A program made the position numbers and the translations under genes. The notes under the pieces were generated by a model that was not told the DNA's origin, searched no databases, and saw nothing but the letters and a program-made list of their open reading frames with translations. From Triglochin maritima (Eukaryota; Streptophyta; Magnoliopsida; Alismatales; Juncaginaceae), in NCBI GenBank assembly GCA_963682175.1, contig OY821791.1:20984542-21048541 (forward strand): 64,000 nucleotides of DNA, given 5' to 3'. Each line of letters begins with the position of its first letter. The first letter of the stretch is position 1. Shown here piece by piece: positions 10,630 to 20,921 of the stretch.

Positions 10630-10913
10630 GATGCACCGACCCGAATAGAATTGCCAAAATACTCCCCATGATGGTGTGGAGTTTTCTGTTTTGCTGTTTG
10701 GTCCTTCGGTCTTACGTTCAGGTCGTTCTCCCTTGCATCTTAGTCCCCATGTCTCACAATTAGGTCATTTTTCCCGACTTTTGGGTCCTTTCATGCTTGA
10801 TCTCTTTAAACCTATTTATTTTTGAAATTCAAACATAAAACTCATCACGTAGCATTGCTTAGGTGTAAGATAATGGATATAAGATACAAATATAAGCATG
10901 AAATGATGTCAAT
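10630..10913 (-). mobile_element. Athila-like LTR fragment (inverted)
   Basis: This repeats about 280 bp of the right end of the 8839-10459 LTR (CCAAAATACTCCCCATGATGG to CATGAAATGATGTCAAT) with few differences. It abuts G1 internal sequence at 10914 and probably marks the original right boundary of the nested insertion. Confidence 0.75.
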
Positions 10914-11143
10914 TATGGGGGAACTTCTTGACCTTGTCAGTGTAATTGTAACCTTATGGAATGGAAAGCTGGTTGACAATCACATTTCCTTGCCACTACA
11001 CCATTTGTGGAGCCCCTTGGTGGGATTTATGGTGGGAAGAGGGTGAGGGTAATACACCAACGCGTCTTTCTCAGGCATCGTAGAAAACCTACCTACCAAA
11101 AGCTCTTTATCCTAGTAGGTTAACCAAAAAAAAGAGTGACACA
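10914..11143 (+). other. G1 internal sequence upstream of the protease region
   Basis: About 230 bp of G1 that resume after the nested G3 structure. I recognise no motif or conserved frame here. By position it should correspond to the region between nucleocapsid and protease. Confidence 0.4.
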
Positions 11144-11764
11144 ATGGATATCATATTAGAGGTCTTTACGGACATGAAGGTTAACATCCCCTGTTGGGAT
11201 GTCATCCAAGAAATACCTCAATATGCCAAAGTGTTGAAGGATCTTTGCACAACAAAGAGGAAGACCAATGTTCTTAAGAATGCATTCTTAGCTGCGAGTG
11301 TGAGCTCACTTTTGCCCAATCCCACATACACAAAGTATAAGGACCCTAGGTCTCCTACGATTCAATGTATGATCGGGGACACTAGCATTGGTAACATATT
11401 CCTTGATTTGGGACCAACTAAGATCACCGTCCAATTGGCGGATAGATCCATTCATTTCCAAAAGGAGGTTATTGAGGACGTGCTCGTCAATGTTGGAGAT
11501 TTTATATTTCCAGTAGATTTTGTCATCCTCGATACCAACCCAGTTGTGAACACCCACACTCAAATACCTTTGATTTTGGGTAGACTATTTCTGGCAACCT
11601 CCAACACCTTAATTAATTGTAGAAATGATATCATGAAGCTCTCATTCAGTAACATGAGTGCCGAGTTTCATGTGTTCAACTCTGGTAGGCAACATGAGCC
11701 CTTTGACCAACCTTTAAATCTCAACCTCATTCTCCAATTAGAGAAAGCACCACAAAATCAATAA
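11144..11764 (+). pseudogene. Athila-type protease region with the active-site loop deleted
   Basis: The protein reads as the linker and retropepsin region of Athila pol: DMKVNIPCWDVIQEIPQYAKVLKDLC, KYKDPRSPTIQCMIGDTSIGNIFLDLG, ITVQLADRSIHF, VIEDVLVNVGDFIFPVDFVILDT, IPLILGRLFLATSNTLINCR and MKLSF.NMSAEFHVF. In intact family members DLGAS is followed by about 20 residues (NLLPYSVY-like) before the LADRS segment. Here DLG runs almost directly into PTKITVQLADRS, so the catalytic loop after the Asp is gone although the frame is kept. The frame stops at 11764, before any RT. The protein is unlikely to cleave Gag, yet the frame is open for 206 codons. Confidence 0.8.
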
Positions 11765-11778
11765 ACACCCCAACACCA

Positions 11779-12381
11779 ATGCAACCCATTCAGAATGTTT
11801 GTGTGCCTAGCGAAAACTCATTGCTTGTCTTTGCAAGGCAACAGAGTGAGCTGGCATCAAACATGAATATACAAAGGGAGTGTTTGTTGGAGGATTCAGT
11901 TGAGACTATTAGTGAGGGGGACACACCTCATCATATGCCCATACCAGAAGGTGTCTCTACCCCATGTCGCATGGTTGTTGACCCCTTTGACCTTCATCTT
12001 GAGTCCAACAAGGACCCACCTGCGACCAAGCTTATGCTTGATAATATAAAGGAGGTTGGGTGGTCCTTGTTGGATGACTTAGGGAGAAACCCCAATCTTA
12101 GTGAAACTGATGTGCCACATACTTTGAATGAGCATGAGGAACTCATTCCGAGGCACCCGCCTATTGGTTGGCTGGTTTTGATCGATGAGAAACTAAACCC
12201 TAGTGAGGCAACACATCTCCACTCATTCATGTTGCCTACGCCCAACCAATATCATGAGGGGTTCGAGCCTTTCAATTTTGAACTTTCACACCTTATGACA
12301 CCTCAAAGTACCAATGAAGCGGGCCCATCTTTGCAAATCCCTAGTCTGAATGAGTCAAAATTCTCATTCGATTTTCCTTGA
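11779..12381 (+). CDS. Accessory ORF of the Athila-like family (G1 copy), unknown function
   Basis: A 200-codon open frame starting 14 bp after the protease stop. I recognise no domain. It is related to the G2 ORF at 18687-19325: both have a PFDLH/PLDLH stretch followed by KD.P, a PPIGWLVLID / QPIGWRVWID core about two thirds along, an F..F.F segment, and an E.GP.. motif near the end. It is acidic and Pro-rich, with no membrane segment or zinc motif. It sits where RT would normally start. Conservation of an open frame in two diverged copies is the main reason to treat it as coding. It could also be a remnant of an env-like or additional ORF. Confidence 0.55.
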   Translation: MQPIQNVCVPSENSLLVFARQQSELASNMNIQRECLLEDSVETISEGDTPHHMPIPEGVSTPCRMVVDPFDLHLESNKDPPATKLMLDNIKEVGWSLLDDLGRNPNLSETDVPHTLNEHEELIPRHPPIGWLVLIDEKLNPSEATHLHSFMLPTPNQYHEGFEPFNFELSHLMTPQSTNEAGPSLQIPSLNESKFSFDFP

Positions 12382-12760
12382 CCAATGATTATGAGAATAT
12401 CTTTGTTGATTTATATATCTTGTTTATAACCAAAAACAAAAAGAAAAAAGGAGAGAAAACAAAAGACTCCACAAGTGAGCATTGGTTGTTATTGCCCCAA
12501 CCCTTGACTATTCGGGCCCCGTTTGTTTGACGTATTTGTATTCCTTTTTTTACTATCTCACAAGTTTTGAGGAATTTGAGTTTATGTCCATCAACATAAC
12601 CATGAAATCCCATTTACGCTTCATGTTGGGGCAATTTTTTCTTTTACATGCATGAATCCATGTAGGATTATACTCACATTCATTTAGGACAATGCATGAA
12701 GTGTGCGGGGTGTTTTACGTATGTACATAGTCGAGTGTCTTCCTTTTCTTTTGTTTACTT
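12382..12760 (+). other. G1 3' untranslated region, truncated
   Basis: This matches G2 from about 19330 (CCAACCCTTGA.TATT, CATCAACATAACC, TGTTTTACGTATGTACATAGTCGAGT). It stops at 12760 where the inverted copia LTR starts, so the rest of G1 and its 3' LTR are missing. Confidence 0.6.
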
Positions 12761-14365
12761 TGTCAGTCGATCGATCACTAATCTATAGGGGGATGAAGAG
12801 ATTATGTCCTAATTTTCTTAAACAATTGCACAATTAAAATAATAACATAAAGATTGTAAACCACAAGATGACTCTGGAGATTTATAGAGGTTCGATCACA
12901 CCACCGTGATCTAGTCCTCTCCTCAAGTTTTGATGGCTCGTCTGATCCCTACTTGAGGATTCACATTATCTTCATTCCGGGTCCAAGATAAACCCTTTTA
13001 CAATCGGAGCCTTGCGAACACCCTCGCCTTGCTCGGATCTCCTCTCACAACCCTCGAGGGTGCTTCCTCGAAGGGTTACAACACAATGGAAATTGAATGA
13101 GGTTGTTGAACTCTAAGTTGAATGCACTCAAGGATTGGAAATAAGCTTGGAGTGAATTTAATGGAAGTTTGAGAGTTGGTGGAGCTTTGATGGCTTGGAG
13201 ATTGGGAGCACAAGAGTAGTATTGATTTTTGGCAAGTAGTCAACTGAATATGTCTCTTAAGTGAAGCTTATATAGCCTTCTAAACAAATAGAGCCATTAT
13301 TGTAAGTTGGTGAGGTATAGATCAATAAGAAACAAGAAGTGACTTAAGCTCGCGCAGAATTCTGGACGAATTTGGTCAACCAGGTAACCAACAGTCGTCC
13401 GACAAGGTGTGGGTTTATTAGTCAGATTGAAGCACTCGGTTGACCGATTATGTGTCGGATAACCTTTCACCAACGTCCAGTAACTTTTTCCTAAAATCGA
13501 CCAACTAAGTTCGGTTGACTGAGAGAGCCTCGGTTCACCGTTCCAATTGGACAGTAAGGAGTTGTTGTGATTTGGTGATCTTGTTCCGTAGAACGTGGCA
13601 AGGTCGGTTGACCGATACATGTGTGGGTTTTCTGCTGACATTGGCTGGGAAATTCGTTTATCGTTAACGGTTGAAGTCTTACGTGGAAAAAAGTCGTTAC
13701 GTTTAGATTAATCAACAAGTATTCAGTTAGCCGACGGGTTCTCGGTAGATCGATATTGGACGTTTCAAAGGTTGTTGCTACATGACAAAAGATAAGTTTG
13801 TTGAAGTTAGTTTGTACCATGTGGGCCAATAAGATGAAGTCGTTTTGGCCCAAAGACACAAGTGAAATTCGGATGACCGAAACCCATTCGATACACCAAA
13901 TTGAGATATCCAGAGAAATTCCGAAGCTACTGAGTATAAGGGAACGATTAACCGGGTAGAGGTCCGTAATCCGAAACAAGGATTCCAGGATGATCAAGTG
14001 GTACTGACTCTAAGGACATGGTTCACCAAAGGTAACTCGGTCAGCCATTTGGAACAAGTTGGGTAGACCGATAGGCAAACGGTCGACCGACAGAGATGGG
14101 TTTATCCTTTGTGCATCAAGTGTACATTTGATCCTATAACTCAAATAAATAGAAAATTACATATGAAGTCCTTGAGCTTTGATTGCAAGTCTTGAGGCTT
14201 GATCTTGAAGTTGATTAGTCCCTTCATTTGATCACCTACATTGTTAGGAATACACAATTTCTATGCAATTAGACAATATGATGTGTGTGATGTGCTAATT
14301 GGACTTGTGCATAATATTAGTTTGTTAATCATCAAAATTATGATTAAAGGGCCAAAAAGCCAACA
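12761..14365 (-). mobile_element. Ty1/copia-type 3' LTR (inverted)
   Basis: The minus-strand LTR starts with TGTTGGCTTTTTGGCCCTTT (ending at 14365 on the plus strand), a common plant copia LTR start. It ends near 12761 with ATCGATCGACTGACA. On the minus strand the sequence upstream of its start is ATTTTTTGTGGAGAT (14366-14378), a polypurine tract, so this is a 3' LTR. The body of the element is missing beyond 14378. The interior holds several GGTTGACCG / GGTCGACCG motifs. No target duplication is visible, and the left boundary is the less certain one. Confidence 0.6.
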
Positions 14366-14378
14366 ATCTCCACAAAAA

Positions 14379-14859
14379 ATGACGAGATAAAGATGGGATG
14401 ATTAGAGAAAAAGGAGACGAGAGAGGGAATGAGAGGAAGAAGAGGAGAGAAAGAGAGAGAGAAGGGGAGGAAGAGAGAGGAGGAGAGAGGGAGAAGGAGA
14501 AGAGGGAGGGGATGAGAGGAGACAGAAGGATAAGAGGAGAGAGAGGAGGAGGAAGAAGTAGAGAGAGCGAAGTAGAGGAACAGAGGGAGAAGAGAGGAGA
14601 GAAGAAGAAGGAGAGAGGAGGAGACATTCAACGAGAGAGCGAGAGAATGAGAAGGGGGAATAGGGAAGGGAATGAGATAGAGAAGGGAGGGTAGAGGTAA
14701 AGAATGAGAGAGAGTAGGAGCGAGAGAGATAGAGGAGGAGAGACGAAACGAGAGAGGAGGAGAGAGATAAAGAGAAAGAGAAGGGAAGAGGATGAGGAGA
14801 GAAAAGGGAGATGGGTGCCAATGATAAAACAAATATTAGGGAAGAGAAGAGGATAGGAG
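14379..14859 (+). repeat. Polypurine tract, piece 0b
   Basis: Over 90 percent A/G on the plus strand. It aligns by eye with 42372-42830, with blocks in the same order: GACGAGATAAAGA, AAAAAGGAGACGAGAGAGGGAA, AGTAGAGAGAGCGAAGTAGAGGAA, ATTCAACGAGAGAGCGAG, and finally GAGAAGAGGATAGGAG. Minus-strand open frames rich in Ser, Leu and Pro are a by-product of the composition. Confidence 0.8.
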
Positions 14860-15016
14860 TTGTGATAGTGTATGTACTATGTTAGGATCCGAGCATGTAT
14901 TTCAGCAAGCTCCGAGGTCGTAAGTTTGTAGTAGTTTGAGTTTGTTTGTATGTAAGTTAATTTACGAAAATCAATAACATTTGAGTTTAAGCATCCCTTT
15001 TGCTTTGCAAAAAAAT
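14860..15016 (+). mobile_element. 5'-truncated LINE copy (3' UTR only)
   Basis: 157 bp of LINE 3' UTR ending in CCCTTTTGCTTTGCAAAAAAA, like the tail of L2 near 41920-41943. It is flanked by a 10-bp duplication AGGATAGGAG (14850-14859 and 15017-15026), so it is a genuine target-primed insertion into the polypurine tract. No coding sequence remains. Confidence 0.8.
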
Positions 15017-15110
15017 AGGATAGGAGAGAGAAGAAGAGGGAGAAGGGGAGAGGAGAAGGGAGAGACCAAAGGAGAAGAGGAGCAAGGAAGGGAAGGAGGA
15101 GATAGAGAGA
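15017..15110 (+). repeat. Polypurine tract, piece 1a
   Basis: Continues the tract after the LINE insertion; aligns with 42828-42910 and 56126-56215 (AGAAGAAGAGGGAGA, GAGGAGCAAGGAAGGGAAGGAGGAGATAGAG blocks). It is interrupted by G2 at 15111 and resumes at 22481. Confidence 0.8.
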
Positions 15111-16671
15111 TGATTGGCATCATTTCATGCATATCTTGTGTCTTATATCCATTATCTTTCACACCAAACAATACTATGTAACGAGTTTAATGTTTAGTTT
15201 TCAGGAATAAGTAGGTTTGAGAAGGAGAGACTATAAATGGACCTAATAGCAAGGAAAAGTACTGAGTTGAGAGACTCGAGGACTAAGATGCAAGAGAGAA
15301 GGACCTGAACGTAAGACCGAAGGACCAAAGAGCAAAACAGAATACTCCACACCAACATGGGGAGTATTTTGGCAATTCGATTCGGGTCGGAGCTCCAACA
15401 AGCAAAGTAGATGCATCCAAGACCAACAAATACATCAAGAAAAACCCAGAATGAAAACCAGATGGATCCGGATCATGTAGACCGCCAATTGGTTGTCTGG
15501 GACCGCAAATTGGCGGTCTGTTTGGCTCCGAATCCGCCAAGCTTTGGCGGGCATGTGTATTAGAGTGTGTTTATTCTATTTCTGGTACATGTTTAGTCCC
15601 ATACCGGGGGATTGTCCCAGAGTACCTTTATCTATGGCTATAAATAGAACTCTTCACCTTCCATTATAACTACCCATTGCTTGGTGGCATTCTCTCTACT
15701 AGGAGTAAGCCTTGAAACAAAACTCAAGGTGGAGAAGAATGCTACCTTCAATGTGAGTCATTGTTAATAAAATAATTGTTCTTAGTTTCTTTAAATCTTG
15801 TCTTTTAATTCTTGCTTGTTTCTTTAGTTTTATGTTCATTTCAATTAGTTTCTTTGATATTCCTTTCTTGATTAGTTTAATTTCCTTTCAGTATAATGTT
15901 TCATTTTGTTAATGTAGTTAGTGTAATGAGTAGTGAGTAGTTCCATCCCCATTTGGGGGGGTGGAGGAATATGTGATATGATTATGTAGTGTATTAGGTG
16001 TGTGTTATCTTAATCCCTTGAGCCTTATATGATTTCCGTAACCATCTAATGTGATTTCACTCTTATCTTTGATATGCTAATGCTCTTGAATGAAGCTTAG
16101 CTTATGCTTAGATTAGTCGACCTATTTTATGTGGAATGATAAGGTGACGATATGGATGGAATTAATATTGGAAACACGATTCGTAGTTTATGTACTCTTG
16201 TTGCCTTTACCTTGGTTAATGCCTTGTATGTTTTATTGATATTGGGTTATCTTATTTCATGTGGAGGCATAGTAGGGTCTAGTCTTGATACATGAGTTCA
16301 TTTAGCTTCATTCCAATTATTGTCTTGTATGTTTTAATTATATGATCTTATCTTATTTCATGTGGAGGCAAAGTTGGATTTGGTTTTATGATTTCACGCA
16401 CTACATATTGTGAGGAGCATAATTGAACACACACACACATCATTATATTCACATTACTTCTCTCCCCCCTATAGGGTTTAGTTTTTATTGCTTATTTTCC
16501 ATTTCCTTTTTGCATTGTAGTGTAGTTTAGTGTAACCAACCTTTTCTCCTTTCTTTCCCACTCGCCTTCGCACAAACCAAAAGTCGACACACCACCCTGT
16601 GGATCGACCCGTATTTGCTACCCCTTAAACGCGGCCGTGCACTTGCGATTTAATATAAAACGAATAAATCA
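15111..16671 (+). repeat. G2 5' LTR
   Basis: 1561 bp, starting TGATTGGC and ending AAATCA. It contains the palindrome pair near 15478-15525, the CCCATACCGGGGGATTGTC block, a TATA box at 15639-15647, and an ACACACACAC run near 16428. Confidence 0.9.
15639..15647 (+). promoter_or_regulatory. TATA box of the G2 5' LTR
   Basis: TATAAATAG, preceded by GGC. The 3' LTR has ACAAATGG at the same place (about 21450), so only the 5' copy keeps a good box. Confidence 0.6.
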
Positions 16672-16677
16672 AGTTTT

Positions 16678-16694
16678 TGTCGCCGTTGCCGGGG
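16678..16694 (+). promoter_or_regulatory. Primer-binding site, tRNA-Asp type (G2)
   Basis: TGTCGCCGTTGCCGGGG, one mismatch from the tRNA-Asp 3' end complement, six bases after the LTR. Confidence 0.85.
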
Positions 16695-17810
16695 AGGTGC
16701 TCTGTCCAGACCTTGGTTTTGACGATTCTAGTGGTTTTAATTTTTTGTTTTTAGTTTTTGTTTTTTTCAGGGAACCTTCGGATCTAGGGAGGCTACTGGA
16801 CGAATAGGAGCACAAAAGCTTCAACAGTGACTGCTCATCAGCGATATGGGACTGCCAATTGGCGGCCTGGTGAGCTTTGCTAGCTCTCAGTTTTGTTCTG
16901 GTACTTGTTTGCTTCAAAGTAGTTGTTTGGGAGCACAATTTGGCATGTTTTGACTTCTAGTTTGCTCCCAGATTATTAAACCAATCCCCATTAATGAACC
17001 TGGCCTTAAAATCCAAAGCAAAAGATTAGACATTCTTACTTGTTTAGGTCACGCATCAAGTACTTGACTTAGGGACGTAGTTGTCTTTTATTTTAGCTTT
17101 ATTTTCAGCTATTGAGCGCAGGTGTGAGGTAGGCAATTTCCTACACTCATTCATGCATCTTGTATAACTATGCATTAGTTAGTACGAATTGCATCAGGAC
17201 AAGAGTGAGTTGAGTGTTTGATTGGAGCGTTGATTGCTATATTTAGGATCAAAACGCTACTAAGGAGGGGTTGTCCCATAAAATATATGGTGGGGGATTT
17301 CATCACCTTTTCCTTTGCCCCAAAAATCACTCTTAATCAAGCCTTAATCTAAAAGCAAGTAGACATTGGACCTAGGATTTCGGACGCACTAGGAGAGTGA
17401 TTTAGTTGAGCCCGTCATGGCCTGATCGGCGTCGTTTACCTTGTCGATAGTAGGAGGTACTGGATCTCCGGATCTGGTATCACTTGCTGGGCATTGTGGT
17501 CTTCGTTGTAGTGAGGTGAGGCGTGTCGAGACTAGGGATCTCGAAGTTAGGCGTTGTCTAGCCTAAGGACCCATAGCCTTAAGTTGTGTGAGCCATGCTT
17601 GCTAGTTAGGCTTCTACCTGATCCCATTACCCACGCTAGATTTAGGGATTCTTCCCTTCTCCTCTGAGTCATCTTCTTCTCACCTACTTCTACGTTCTAG
17701 TCTCCTCCCCTTTACACTCTCTTGTAGCGTTTTAGGGTCGAGTCGAGCACTTTTTGCGAGTTTAGCCTCGTGGTGGTGAGAGTGGTCGACTCGAGAGTTT
17801 TTTTGTTGAG
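16695..17810 (+). other. G2 untranslated leader
   Basis: 1.1 kb without a conserved frame. It contains GGACTGCCAATTGGCGGCC near 16850, a variant of the LTR palindrome. It is homologous to the G1 and G3 leaders. Confidence 0.6.
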
Positions 17811-18650
17811 ATGGATGGTTACATAGGCGACCATCCATATCATTGTTGGGACCAGGACAATTCTTCCTGGTATTCCGGACCCATGCAACCTGGGGTGGCT
17901 CAGACTAACACCCCGTATGGTTGGGACAATCTTAATTGTGTGACTGAGCAATCTTCATATTGGGGTAACATGAGAGAGGCACCGACTGCTAGACCACAAT
18001 CTAGTTATGTCGGATCATATGCTGGTCAACAAACTGAGACATTACAACAAACTTTGGTCTCTTTCATGCGTACGGAAGACGACATGAGTGCACCGGTGGC
18101 TCGAGTAGTCGTGTCGTGCGACTCTTGTGGGTTGAGTGGTCATGTTATTGGGGAATGTCCTTATGTTCCCCCTGAGCCTGAGTATGAGCATACATTTTCC
18201 AAAAATGCTCAATATGACCATTACGCATCCGCGTACAACCCAAGAGGGATGGATTCGTGGGGAGACAATTCTTATTCCAATTCTTATACTTCATTTTCAC
18301 CCCAGTATCCTCCACCCGAATACCCAGAATTCTACCAACACCCAACTTCAAATCATTGGACTCATTCTCAGCCCATCAACACCCAACCCCAAAATTTCCC
18401 AAGCTCTGACTTGGACCTCATCGTTGACCGCATACCTGATTCCTTGAAACAAACTTTACTTACGTTTATGGAAACCACTCAACAGTCCATACAAAATATG
18501 GCACTGCAAGTGAGTCAAATAATGCAGCAATTACGTGAACGTGAGGAGAGTAACTTTTCTTGTCAACATGAGGATTCATCTTTTGATATCGAACCACCAC
18601 CACATCCACAAATTCAGAGCACAATCTTTCAAAGTCAAACTCCTAGTTAG
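17811..18650 (+). CDS. Zinc-knuckle nucleocapsid-like ORF (G2)
   Basis: 279 codons from MDGYIGDHPY. Residues of the form CDSCGLSGHVIGEC give a perfect CX2CX4HX4C knuckle about 105 residues in, as in retroviral nucleocapsid. After it comes a Tyr/Pro/Asn-rich stretch (YDHYASAYNPRG, SPQYPPPEYPEF) like the spacer after the gag knuckle in Athila elements, then a possible coiled-coil segment (IPDSLKQTLLTFMETTQQSIQNMALQVSQIMQQLREREE, quoted in parts: IPDSLKQTLL and VSQIMQQLREREE). The capsid domain seen in G1 (FALKDDAKKWLY) is absent. The product could bind RNA and be packaged in particles made by a complete relative. The intact frame suggests recent selection or recent insertion. Confidence 0.65.
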   Translation: MDGYIGDHPYHCWDQDNSSWYSGPMQPGVAQTNTPYGWDNLNCVTEQSSYWGNMREAPTARPQSSYVGSYAGQQTETLQQTLVSFMRTEDDMSAPVARVVVSCDSCGLSGHVIGECPYVPPEPEYEHTFSKNAQYDHYASAYNPRGMDSWGDNSYSNSYTSFSPQYPPPEYPEFYQHPTSNHWTHSQPINTQPQNFPSSDLDLIVDRIPDSLKQTLLTFMETTQQSIQNMALQVSQIMQQLREREESNFSCQHEDSSFDIEPPPHPQIQSTIFQSQTPS

Positions 18651-18686
18651 TCTGAGGGACTTGGGGTTTCAACTCACGATCACTTA

Positions 18687-19325
18687 GTGGAGGATTCGAT
18701 TCAAATTGAGAATAACATGGACCAACTTCATTATGAGTCGGCACAGGATTGTGCCTTATCTTTTTGTCCCGTGGCCCTTGAGCCACTTGATCTTCATGTT
18801 GTGCCTATTAAGGACTCACCTCTGGTGGAGCAAGAGCTTCCTAGTACCCTCAATTTCAAACAACCTGATGGGAGTTTGCCTCTCACTATTGTTCCTGATC
18901 ATCTTGGAAATGATGGAACATCAGACAACTACATTGGTAATGAGGGTATTAGGAGTTCCTTGGAGGATACCTTGGGTAAGAGACCCACTTTTTGTTCGCC
19001 TGGTGAGTCGGGCATGCCTAACAAGGTTCTTGACCTCGTTCCGACCCACCAGCCTATTGGTTGGAGAGTTTGGATTGACGATCATAACTTCAGCACCGCA
19101 ATGGGAGAAACTCTTCTTTCGTTGCCCCATATTTCCCAAACTCTTGAGAGGTTCAAGCTCTTTCAATTTGATCCTTTCAATGAGACGCCTTTGCGTCCAA
19201 TTCATGAACCTCTCCTTTCATCTTGTGCTCCTTGTGAGGGGGGCCCAAACATGAGTATTTTGGCCCCACGTGGTGTCATGTTCCATTTCCAAGTGCATTC
19301 ACCCACTTTTGAGGTTCCCATTTGA
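18687..19325 (+). CDS. Accessory ORF of the Athila-like family (G2 copy), unknown function
   Basis: 212 codons, starting 36 bp after the zinc-knuckle stop. It is related to 11779-12381 through PLDLH..PIKDSP, HQPIGWRVWIDD, a PHISQTLERFKLFQFDPF segment and EGGPNMSI. No known domain, signal peptide or membrane segment is seen. In G1 the ORF follows a protease remnant; in G2 it follows the knuckle ORF directly, so the protease segment has been lost in G2. The start could be the ATG at 18687 or one at 18717. Confidence 0.55.
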   Translation: MEDSIQIENNMDQLHYESAQDCALSFCPVALEPLDLHVVPIKDSPLVEQELPSTLNFKQPDGSLPLTIVPDHLGNDGTSDNYIGNEGIRSSLEDTLGKRPTFCSPGESGMPNKVLDLVPTHQPIGWRVWIDDHNFSTAMGETLLSLPHISQTLERFKLFQFDPFNETPLRPIHEPLLSSCAPCEGGPNMSILAPRGVMFHFQVHSPTFEVPI

Positions 19326-20900
19326 TATCTTTGACAAATGAAGATGGGAACTTATGTTTGTACATAGTTATATTTAGAAAAGAAAAGAAAAAGACTCCTT
19401 CACTGAGCATCGATTGTTGTGGGCTCCAACCCTTGAGTATTTGGGCCCAATTTCTTTCACGTATTTGTATCCCTTCTTTAGCATCTCACAGGTTTTGAGG
19501 GAATTTTGGTTTTTGTCCATCAACATAACCTTGAACTTCCTTTTGCGCTTCATGTTGGTGAGATCTTTCCTTTCTCATGCATAAATCCATGTAGCATCAT
19601 GCTCACATTCATTGAGGAAAATACATGAACTAGGTGTGGGGGGTGTTTTACGTGTGTACATAGTCGAGTCTTTTCCTTTGATGTTGTTTTCTTTTGTGTG
19701 CATTGATAGGGTCATGTTAGTGTGCTGCATTTAATCTCGATATATCAGCTTTCCATGATCCACGGGTGACTTGTCTTCTTTTGCTTGCCTAGTGCTTCAA
19801 ACTTTTCACATTTCTTTCAAAATCTTCATGTGTTTATGAAAGAAAATGTTTTGTGGGTTTTGCGTGTGTTTGGCATGTGCAAAACCGTTGAGAGGCAAAG
19901 TAAAAAGAAAAGCTCCCAAAATTGTCTTGAACTTGATGCATTAGGATATCTAGTACAGTGGCTTTAGGATTTATGTAGTCGTTAGGATGCACCTCTGTTT
20001 TTCCTTGGGGGTCAGTAATCATAGGGTTTCAGTGCTCAAACATTTAAAGAAATCCACCTTGAACCTAGTGAGTCAATAATTCGTGTCTGTTAATTTAAGG
20101 GAGTTTGTTGTAGTCAAGGACCCTTAAATCTTGTTGTGAGACATTAAGTGTAGGGGTTTTGGGTCATGTGTAGATAAGAAATAAGTGAGTAAGTGTTCTC
20201 TCTTCTCGTACGGCTCCTATCACTCGGGAAAGTAGGTCTGAGGGGACTTTGTGTCTGGTGCTTTCGAGTCATCTGACTTGGGATGCGCCGACCGAACTCT
20301 CGTTACACGGGTGGTAGGGATTGCCCTATGTGGAGATTTGGGGAAAGGTGTACGTGATAGTGTAAGTCCTCATGGGCAATGATGCACGATATCTGACCCT
20401 GGGAGAATGAAACTCCAACTAATCAAAAGAAAAGAAGAAAAAAAGAGAAAAGAAACATAAAGAAAAAAAAGGTAATTCAAATAAGAACCTTAATGGACTT
20501 TATACTTTGTAGCACTTGAGGATGTTGAGGTTGTCCATGTCTTTTACTTAATTCCTTATTTAACCTGCATGAATGGTTCATTAGGCTCGGTGTGTGGATT
20601 GATTACCTTTATAGAGTCGGCCCGTTGGATTACTGCGTCCAATGATCGACAAAATTTGTCCAATGAGTCGAGTTTCTAGATTGAATAATGCATCTTGTTC
20701 GGATTTTGTGGCTATATCCGCTGAAAACCCTCAGGAGACAACACTCCTCCTCCTTGATGACAAGGAGGTTTAACGACTTGTTGCACGTGTTAAGTGCAAC
20801 CACGATTCCTACGAAATTGAGTTAGAATTTCCCTGGTTTTTTTTCGTATGCTTTTCCTTTCTTTTATTTTTCTCTTTCTTTGTTTTGCTCGAGACTAGAA
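19326..20900 (+). other. G2 3' untranslated region
   Basis: 1.6 kb. The first part matches G1 12382-12760. An A-rich stretch lies near 20410-20470. I see no conserved frame and no RT, RNase H or integrase motif on either strand. Confidence 0.55.
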
Positions 20901-20921
20901 AAAGTTAGGTGTGGGGGTATT
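20901..20921 (+). promoter_or_regulatory. G2 polypurine tract
   Basis: AAAGTTAGGTGTGGGGGTATT immediately precedes the 3' LTR. The G-rich core GTGTGGGGG is the likely second-strand primer, and the same sequence is found next to the G3 LTR (10460-10480, minus). Confidence 0.6.

Noticed and set aside
13297..13997. Minus-strand frames of 114 and 168 codons in the copia LTR
   Set aside because: They lie inside an LTR, overlap each other in different frames and show no domain.
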